DNA of 5,632 nucleotides from the NCBI GenBank assembly GCA_017536845.1, contig JAFWCP010000525.1:1-5632 (forward strand), written 5' to 3'. The translations under genes and the position numbers were made by a program. Shown one piece after another: positions 5,265 through 5,632 of this stretch (position 1 is the first letter of the stretch; every line of letters starts with the position of its first letter). The DNA comes from Solobacterium sp. Lineage in GTDB: Bacteria; Bacillota_I; Bacilli_A; Erysipelotrichales; Erysipelotrichaceae. Under the pieces are notes generated by a model that had not been told where the DNA came from, did no database searches, and saw nothing but the letters and a program-made list of their open reading frames with translations.

Positions 5265-5632
5265 CTGATGTTTTTTTTCAGAAGTACGGCAGGAAGCACA
5301 CAATCCATAGAATACGGTCCGGGCTGTGTCGATCGTAAAGCCATGTTCAGCCAGGATGTGTTCCTGCAGACGGCTGACCTCTTCACAGTGCAGATGGATC
5401 AGCCGGCCGCAGGAGGTGCATTTCAGATGATAGCATTCTTCCCGCCGGCCATGGCCGCTGTAGACAAAGCAGGCCGGGCTGTGCTCATCCACCGCATACT
5501 TGATCAGCACGCCCTGGTCGACGAGCTTCTCCATCTGCCGGTAGACCGTTGCCAGCCCGATCTTCACGCCGTCATTCAGGAACTGCTCATGCGCTTCCCT
5601 GGCCGTAATGTGCCTGTCGGGGTGGGACTGCA
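5253..5632 (-). CDS. Fur-family metalloregulator (Fur/Zur/PerR group), 5' end outside window
   Basis: The reading frame is open to the window edge; at least 125 codons are present and about 20-25 N-terminal residues should be missing. The segment HITAREAHEQF followed by IGLATVYRQMEKLVDQG is the winged-helix DNA-binding domain with the family's TVYR recognition helix. The dimerisation domain has the two CxxC pairs that bind structural zinc (CTSC and CASC). It also has His/Cys/Glu candidates for a sensory metal site (YHLKC, IHLHCEE, QEHILAEH). An internal GTG at 5565-5567 is an ordinary Val within the helix region, not the start. Fur-family proteins repress metal uptake or peroxide defence genes when loaded with metal. 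The Cys in HLHCEE and the general style lean toward zinc-sensing Zur, but iron (Fur) or peroxide (PerR) cannot be excluded. It has its own terminator, so it is not co-transcribed with the kinase operon. Confidence 0.92.
   Translation of the reverse strand, partial: QSHPDRHITAREAHEQFLNDGVKIGLATVYRQMEKLVDQGVLIKYAVDEHSPACFVYSGHGRREECYHLKCTSCGRLIHLHCEEVSRLQEHILAEHGFTIDTARTVFYGLCASCRTSEKKHQKTL

Noticed and set aside
5271..5278. Run of eight A in the Fur-family coding sequence as a frameshift or slippage site
   Set aside because: The frame stays intact to a natural stop and the run encodes the Lys-rich tail; there is no sign of a frameshifted product.
5565..5567. GTG as the start codon of the Fur-family gene
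   Set aside because: Upstream codons to the window edge encode the expected helix-turn-helix segment (HITAREAHEQF), so the true start lies outside the window.

Overview
The window looks like chromosomal DNA from a low-to-mid GC Bacillota (Firmicutes). The signs are strong Shine-Dalgarno sites, a LytR-CpsA-Psr protein, a CpsC/CpsD-type two-protein tyrosine kinase system and a surface protein with a sortase-like C-terminus. An Erysipelotrichia-type gut or oral commensal is my best guess, but this is an impression of protein style and not proof. Every gene I can support is on the minus strand, so the layout is easiest to follow from high to low coordinates.

At 5632-5237 lies the 3' part of a Fur-family metalloregulator gene, running in from outside the window. 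It ends in an intrinsic terminator whose hairpin overlaps the last codons. Next comes a well-formed sigma-A promoter (TTGACT, 17 bp, TAAAAT at 5177-5205), which starts a compact five-gene operon. In order it encodes a HipA-like kinase (5170-3977), an LCP-family glycopolymer ligase-like protein (3959-2922), a CpsC/Wzz-like chain-length and kinase-activator membrane protein (2925-2122), a CpsD-type bacterial tyrosine kinase with an extreme tyrosine-glycine tail (2125-1397), and a secreted surface protein with a degenerate sorting signal (1374-673). Genes are separated by 17-22 bp or overlap by 4 bp, and a strong terminator at 624-652 closes the unit.

Below it, a weaker promoter precedes a separate gene for a YhhX-like Gfo/Idh/MocA oxidoreductase, cut off by the window start.

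The LCP, CpsC-like and CpsD-like proteins are the classical regulatory and attachment module of capsule or exopolysaccharide loci. Here the operon is closed at both ends, with no glycosyltransferase, flippase, polymerase or CpsB-type phosphatase. It begins with a HipA-type Ser/Thr kinase without a HipB partner and ends with a predicted wall or membrane protein. The most notable points are the pairing of two unrelated kinase families in one cell-envelope operon, the predicted leaderless start of the HipA-like gene, the tyrosine repeat tail and the unusual sorting signal.
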